DNA of 64,000 nucleotides from Pseudomonas cavernae (lineage in GTDB: Bacteria; Pseudomonadota; Gammaproteobacteria; Pseudomonadales; Pseudomonadaceae), in the NCBI RefSeq assembly GCF_003595175.1, contig NZ_CP032419.1, forward strand, positions 3,224,001 through 3,288,000. The letters are read 5' to 3'. A model generated the notes under the pieces. That model made no database searches. It was not told the origin of the DNA and saw nothing but the letters and a program-made list of their open reading frames with translations. This document shows positions 60,215 through 64,000 of the stretch, in pieces (position 1 is the first letter of the stretch; each line of letters begins with the position of its first letter). Position numbers and translations under genes: made by a program.

Positions 60215-60574
60215 ATGATGAAAACCTTAGCTATGACGTTCGTCGCTTTACTGCTGTTGACTTGTTTGACCGCCTCCCTGCCGCTGCCGGCAGAGGCGGC
60301 GATGGTTTCCACGCAGGAGGCCGTGGCCGCCCAGATGCTGCAGGAAGACCGCGATAAAGTCCGTGACTTCCTCGACCGGGCGACCGTGCAGGAAAAAATG
60401 AAAGTCATGGGTATCGATGCGACCCTGGCCAAGAGTCGGGTCGACGCTTTAACGGCACAGGAACTGGCGAGCCTGGCGCAGCGCATCGATACGCTGCCGG
60501 CAGGCGGCGCGCTCAGCACGATGGATATCGTCATCATCCTGCTGATCGCCATCCTGATTGCGATAGCGGTCTAG
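60215..60574 (+). CDS. PA2779-family small membrane protein
   Basis: 119 aa from ATG 60215 (118 from the next Met at 60218), with GAGGG just upstream. It has a signal peptide or first helix (LAMTFVALLLLTCLTASLPL), a central helical segment (STQEAVAAQMLQEDRDKVRD, then DRATVQEKMKVMGIDATLAK) and a very hydrophobic C-terminal helix (MDIVIILLIAILIAIAV). This matches the PA2779 family of unknown function. In PAO1, as I recall, it is paired with a C39-like peptidase gene (PA2778), which is not present here. It is divergent from scpA. Confidence 0.82.
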   Translation: MMKTLAMTFVALLLLTCLTASLPLPAEAAMVSTQEAVAAQMLQEDRDKVRDFLDRATVQEKMKVMGIDATLAKSRVDALTAQELASLAQRIDTLPAGGALSTMDIVIILLIAILIAIAV

Positions 60575-60637
60575 CCCGGCCTTATCAGTCAGGCGACTCC
60601 AGGCGCGGTGTTGCTGCGCCTGGAGCCTGATCGTGCT

Positions 60638-61267
60638 CTACACCAGCTCGGCGAAGGGCGCCGGATCACCGCAGCCGACGCGGATCACCTCTACCTCGTC
60701 ATTCACCAGACCGATCACGGTGGAGGCTTCCAGACCGCCGAAACCGCCATCGATGATGAGATCGACGTGGTGTTCCAGCACCTGGCGCATGTGGTGGGGG
60801 GCACTCATCGGCAGGCTTTCGCCGGGGAGAATCAGGCTGCTGCTGATCAGCGGTTCGCCGAGTTCGGTCAACAAAGCCTGGGCGATCGGGTGGGCCGGCA
60901 CGCGCAGGCCGATGGTGCGGCGCTTGGGATGCAGGAGCATGCGCGGCACTTCGCGGGTGGCATTGAGAATGAAGGTGTAGGGCCCCGGGGTATAGGTCTT
61001 GAGCAGGCGGAAAGCCACGGTATCCACCTTGGCGAACAAGCCCAGCTGCGACAGATCACTGCAGACCAGAGTGAAATTGTGCTTGTCGTCCAAGCGGCGC
61101 AGGCGGCGAATGCGCTCTACCGCGGTCTTCTCGCCGATCCGGCAACCCACCGCGTAGGACGAGTCGGTCGGATAAACGATCACCCCACCGGACTTGATGA
61201 TGTCCACGGCCTGTTTGATCAGGCGCGCCTGGGGATTTTCCGGATGAACCTGGAAGAATTGACTCAC
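60638..61267 (-). CDS. yciO: YciO, Sua5/YrdC-domain protein
   Basis: 209 aa from GTG 61267. SQFFQVHPENPQARLIKQAV at the N-terminus closely follows E. coli YciO (MSQFFYIHPDNPQQRL). The dsRNA-binding YrdC core contains VIVYPTDSSYAVGC, PGPYTFILNATREVPRMLL and RTIGLRVPAHPIAQALL. The YrdC fold is that of threonylcarbamoyl-AMP synthases, but YciO itself has a minor or different role. GGGAG lies seven bases before the GTG; longer frames would overlap rnm. It lies 13 bp after the rnm stop, in one transcript. Confidence 0.93.
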   Translation of the reverse strand: MSQFFQVHPENPQARLIKQAVDIIKSGGVIVYPTDSSYAVGCRIGEKTAVERIRRLRRLDDKHNFTLVCSDLSQLGLFAKVDTVAFRLLKTYTPGPYTFILNATREVPRMLLHPKRRTIGLRVPAHPIAQALLTELGEPLISSSLILPGESLPMSAPHHMRQVLEHHVDLIIDGGFGGLEASTVIGLVNDEVEVIRVGCGDPAPFAELV

Positions 61268-61280
61268 GGTGACTCCCTGT

Positions 61281-62147
61281 TCAGCAGGCAGCAAGGCGGC
61301 TGTGGCCATGATCAAAACGCGTCCAGAGCGGCAGCAGATCATCTGGCAAGGGCCGATACATGCCCAACTCAGACCAGTCTCCCGGCGCATGAAAGTCACT
61401 GCCGGCAGTCACCAGCAGGCCGAACTCCCGCGCCAGGATGGCCAGGCTGCCGACCTGCTCGGCCGGCTGCATGCCATTGACCACTTCCAGCGCCTGACCG
61501 CCCGCCGCGACGAAGTCCGCAATCAGCTTGCGTCTCTTGCTGCGGGTGAAGTCGTAGTGCCAAGCGTGCGCCAGGCTGATCCAGGCGCCCGCCTCTCTCA
61601 GCGTAGCAACCGCCTCGGCCAATGTCGGCCAATGTTGTTTGACGTCGCCGAGCTTGCCGGCGCCCAGCCACTTGCGAAAGGCCTCGGCGCGGTCGCGCAC
61701 ATGCCCGGCGCGCACCAGGAATTCGGCGAAATGTGGCCGCGCCGGCGCATTGCCGCTGTCACCCAACTCCTGCTGCACCGCCCGCGCACCGTCGAAAGCC
61801 CCGGGCATGCCTTTGGCCGCCAGGCGCGCGCCGATTTCCTCGGCCCGTAGCCAGCGGCTGTCGTGCAACTCGGCGGTGGCCTTGAGCAAGGCCGGGGCAT
61901 CGGCGGCGAAGGCGTAGCCGAGCACATGGATGGTCGCCCCGCCCCAGGTACAGGACAGCTCGATACCGTTGATCAGGCGCATATCCAGTGCTTGCGCCGC
62001 GGCCTGGGCCTCATCCAGACCTTCGAGGGTGTCGTGATCGGTCAGTGCCAGCACACGTACACCGCGGGCATGCGCACGCGCCACCACCTCGGCAGGGGCC
62101 AGGGCGCCATCCGAAGCAGTGCTGTGGCAGTGCAGATCGACATCCAT
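61281..62147 (-). CDS. rnm: PHP-domain 5'-3' exoribonuclease RNase AM
   Basis: 288 aa, PHP phosphoesterase. Metal ligands are in [14 protein letters not shown] and [16 protein letters not shown] at the N-terminus and in [12 protein letters not shown] near the C-terminus. E. coli YciV (RNase AM) acts on 5' ends of 5S and other rRNAs and on 3',5'-bisphosphonucleotides. It is divergent from yciB by 87 bp and followed by yciO, a combination conserved in gammaproteobacteria. Confidence 0.93.
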   Translation of the reverse strand: MDVDLHCHSTASDGALAPAEVVARAHARGVRVLALTDHDTLEGLDEAQAAAQALDMRLINGIELSCTWGGATIHVLGYAFAADAPALLKATAELHDSRWLRAEEIGARLAAKGMPGAFDGARAVQQELGDSGNAPARPHFAEFLVRAGHVRDRAEAFRKWLGAGKLGDVKQHWPTLAEAVATLREAGAWISLAHAWHYDFTRSKRRKLIADFVAAGGQALEVVNGMQPAEQVGSLAILAREFGLLVTAGSDFHAPGDWSELGMYRPLPDDLLPLWTRFDHGHSRLAAC

Positions 62148-62234
62148 GGGGGGCCGCCTTCGCTTCTGGTTTACGGCTTTCGCCGTCGGGGTTGTTTGTT
62201 ATTATGCCGGCACATCCCGCTCCTGGCTGCCACT

Positions 62235-62843
62235 GTGAAACAATTCATCGACTTCATCCCGCTCATCCTGTTCTTCATCGTTTTCAAGCTCGATCCCCGC
62301 ACCGTCGAACTGGCTGGCCACAGCTACATGCTCGGCGGCATTTTCAGCGCCACTGCGATGCTGATCGCCAGTTCGGTGGTGGTCTACGGCACCCTCTTCC
62401 TGTTGCAGCGCAAGCTGGAGAAGGGCCAGTGGCTGACCCTGGTCGCCTGCCTGGCATTCGGCACCCTGACCCTGGTGTTTCACAACGAAACTTTCCTCAA
62501 GTGGAAGGCCCCGGTGGTCAGCTGGCTGTTCGCCATCGGCTTCGCCGCCAGCCATTTCATCGGCGAACAGCCGCTGATCCAGCGCCTCATGGGCCATGCG
62601 ATCCAGCTGCCGCAGGCAATCTGGACGCGCCTGAACATCGCCTGGATCCTGTTCTTCCTTATCAGCGGCGCCGCCAACCTGTTCGTCGCCTTCACCTTCC
62701 AGAGCATCTGGGTCGACTTCAAGGTGTTCGGCAGCCTGGGCATGACCCTGCTGTTCCTGCTTGGCCAGGGCATCTTCCTCGCCCGCCACATGCACGATGG
62801 CGACGGCCAAACCACTCCCTCCGTGACCAGACCCAAGGACTGA
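62235..62843 (+). CDS. yciB: Inner-membrane-spanning protein YciB (septation protein A)
   Basis: 202 aa with five or six membrane segments. It begins [20 protein letters not shown] from a GTG at 62235 and has the conserved blocks [20 protein letters not shown] and [20 protein letters not shown]. YciB interacts with elongation and division proteins and helps keep envelope integrity. The frame is open far upstream into rnm antisense, but homologues start here; the ribosome site is weak. yciI follows after one base. Confidence 0.93.
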   Translation: MKQFIDFIPLILFFIVFKLDPRTVELAGHSYMLGGIFSATAMLIASSVVVYGTLFLLQRKLEKGQWLTLVACLAFGTLTLVFHNETFLKWKAPVVSWLFAIGFAASHFIGEQPLIQRLMGHAIQLPQAIWTRLNIAWILFFLISGAANLFVAFTFQSIWVDFKVFGSLGMTLLFLLGQGIFLARHMHDGDGQTTPSVTRPKD

Positions 62844-62844
62844 C

Positions 62845-63144
62845 ATGCTCTACGCGATCATTGCCACCGATGTAGCCAATTCCCTGGAAAACCGCCTGGC
62901 CGCCCGCCCCGCGCACCTGGCCCGGCTGGAACAGTTGAAAACCGAAGGCCGTCTGGTGCTGGCCGGCCCGCATCCGGCAATAGACAGCAACGACCCGGGC
63001 GCCGCCGGCTTCACCGGCAGCCTGGTGGTAGCCGAGTTCGACTCGCTGGCCGCCGCCCAGAGCTGGGCCGAGGCCGACCCTTATCGCGCCGCTGGCGTGT
63101 ATGGCGCGGTGGTGGTCAAGCCGTTCAAGCTGGTGCTTCCGTAA
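62845..63144 (+). CDS. yciI: YciI-like protein
   Basis: 99 aa, ferredoxin-like fold. [20 protein letters not shown], then [20 protein letters not shown] and [16 protein letters not shown] are family blocks; the conserved His-Asp pair is the His in ARPAHL with Asp in AEADPYR. Its exact function is not established. It follows the yciB stop by one base (TGACATG), so the pair is coupled. Confidence 0.93.
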   Translation: MLYAIIATDVANSLENRLAARPAHLARLEQLKTEGRLVLAGPHPAIDSNDPGAAGFTGSLVVAEFDSLAAAQSWAEADPYRAAGVYGAVVVKPFKLVLP

Positions 63145-63200
63145 CAGCCAACTGCAGTGCGCAACACGCCGATGACAACCTGCTGGAAATAGGAGTTCCG

Positions 63201-63620
63201 ATGCGTCAAGGTCCGCTGTCCCTGTTGTTCGCTGCTCTGCTGCTGAGCCAGCCGCTGCAAGCCGAAGAGGCCGCACCGATCAGCCCTGAAAATACCGTGC
63301 CTGCCATTGCCTCTCCCGATGCCACTGCGCTTGCCGCGCTGGAGCAGCGTTTGGCGGAAAGCGAGCAGCAGCGCGCCGAGCTGGCCAGCCAGCTGCAAAA
63401 CAATGCCGGCGAACGCGAAAGCGCCCAACTGAGCCGCCTGCGCCAGGAAAACCAGCGTCTCAAGCTGCAGCTCAACCAGGCCCTGGCCGAACAACCGCCG
63501 CAGCTGCTCGGTGAACAGCAACAATGGTTTGCCGCCGGCGGCGGCGTCGGTCTGCTCGGTGTGCTGCTCGGCGTTCTGCTGCGCGGCCGGCGCAAAGCCC
63601 GCCGCGAATGGCTGAACTGA
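63201..63620 (+). CDS. Membrane-anchored periplasmic coiled-coil protein, unknown function
   Basis: 139 aa. Signal peptide (about 1-21, LSLLFAALLLSQPLQAEEA), a coiled coil (about 43-95, LAALEQRLAESEQQRAELAS and LSRLRQENQRLKLQLNQALA) and a C-terminal membrane helix (about 110-128, AAGGGVGLLGVLLGVLL) followed by a basic tail RGRRKARREW. The layout recalls the TIGR04211 SH3-coiled-coil-TM proteins but without an SH3 domain. AGGAG precedes the ATG. It ends six bases before cpxR, so it may be cotranscribed with that envelope-stress regulator. Confidence 0.75.
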   Translation: MRQGPLSLLFAALLLSQPLQAEEAAPISPENTVPAIASPDATALAALEQRLAESEQQRAELASQLQNNAGERESAQLSRLRQENQRLKLQLNQALAEQPPQLLGEQQQWFAAGGGVGLLGVLLGVLLRGRRKARREWLN

Positions 63621-63626
63621 AGCGCG

Positions 63627-64000
63627 CATGAGCGATTTACTGCTGATCGACGACGACCGCGAGCTGTGCGAACTGCTGGTCAGTTGGCTGACCCAGGAAG
63701 GCTTCCGGGTCAGCGCCTGCCATGATGGCGGCAGCGCCCGAGCCGCCCTCGCCGCCCAGTCCCCGGATGCCGTGGTGCTGGACGTCATGCTGCCCGACGG
63801 CAGCGGCCTGGAACTGCTCAAGCAGCTGCGCAGCGATCACCCGGAACTGCCGGTGCTGATGTTGTCGGCCCGCGGCGAACCGCTGGATCGCATCATCGGC
63901 CTGGAGCTGGGCGCCGACGACTACTTGGCCAAGCCCTGCGATCCCCGCGAGCTGACCGCCCGCCTGCGCGCCGTGCTGCGCCGCAGTCAACCGCCGGCGA
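63627..64000 (+). CDS. cpxR: CpxR-like response regulator, cut by window edge
   Basis: Partial, 124 residues visible, containing the full receiver domain: acidic pocket LLIDDDRELC, phosphorylated Asp in VVLDVMLPDGSGLELL, Thr/Ser position MLSARGEP and Lys in DDYLAKPCDPREL. The OmpR-type DNA-binding half lies beyond 64000. The sequence and place match PAO1 CpxR (PA3204), which controls envelope stress and mexAB-oprM. ATG 63627 follows the coiled-coil gene by six bases. Confidence 0.88.

Noticed and set aside
61268..61399. Longer start for YciO
   Set aside because: It would overlap rnm by more than 100 bases, and YciO homologues begin at the SQFFxxHP segment.

Overview
The window is a GC-rich chromosomal segment from a gammaproteobacterium, almost certainly a Pseudomonas. 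The evidence is the order and sequence of its core genes: purF-cvpA-dedD-folC-accD-trpF-truA-fimV-asd-leuBDC, gltX-tRNA-LysR-emrAB-uvrB-tRNA-Asn-comEA, ihfB-rpsA-cmk-tyrA/aroA-hisC-pheA-serC-gyrA, ubiG-mupP-yciK and cpxR. This is close to the PA3106-PA3204 region of P. aeruginosa PAO1 as I remember it. Two large blocks that PAO1 carries here are missing, so it is probably a related species rather than P. aeruginosa. I cannot name the species.

Layout. From 1 to 18.1 kb nearly everything lies on the minus strand: a truncated SDR gene, methionine (metZ, asd), purine (purF), folate (folC), fatty acid (accD), tryptophan (trpF) and leucine (leuB, leuD, leuC) genes, the polar hub protein FimV and a Usg/Asd paralogue. 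A divergent LysR regulator, an inverted-repeat element and a five-PAS GGDEF-EAL protein occupy 18.2-22.7 kb. From 22.7 to 28.1 kb are a heat-shock gene with a probable RNA thermometer (ibpA), dusC, a thioesterase and a compact Entner-Doudoroff set (pgl, edd, eda). From 28.3 to 38.7 kb are a duplicated tRNA-Glu/tRNA-Ala pair beside gltX, a LysR-EmrAB-EamA export locus, uvrB, an aromatic/aspartate aminotransferase and tRNA-Asn.

From 38.7 to 50.7 kb are comEA, a tiny membrane ORF where the O-antigen locus sits in P. aeruginosa, and the mixed-function run gyrA-serC-pheA-hisC-tyrA/aroA-cmk-rpsA-ihfB, which joins aromatic amino acid and serine biosynthesis to translation and DNA topology. From 50.9 to 64 kb are methylthioadenosine salvage (mtnA and a divergent MTA deaminase), ubiG-mupP-yciK, a diguanylate cyclase behind a sigma-54-like promoter, rluB, scpAB, a PA2779-like small membrane protein, yciO, rnm, yciB, yciI, a membrane-anchored coiled-coil protein and the start of cpxR.

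The window is mostly housekeeping. I found no CRISPR array, prophage, transposase, toxin-antitoxin pair or defence system, and nothing that I would call a new multi-gene system. The observations most worth following are the empty O-antigen site, the relocated Entner-Doudoroff cluster, two small families of dispersed inverted-repeat elements, the ibpA thermometer and the sigma-54-like promoter. Stretches without a gene were examined and are listed as features where they exceed about 300 bases or hold a signal. Coordinates were read by hand, so starts may be off where alternatives are noted.
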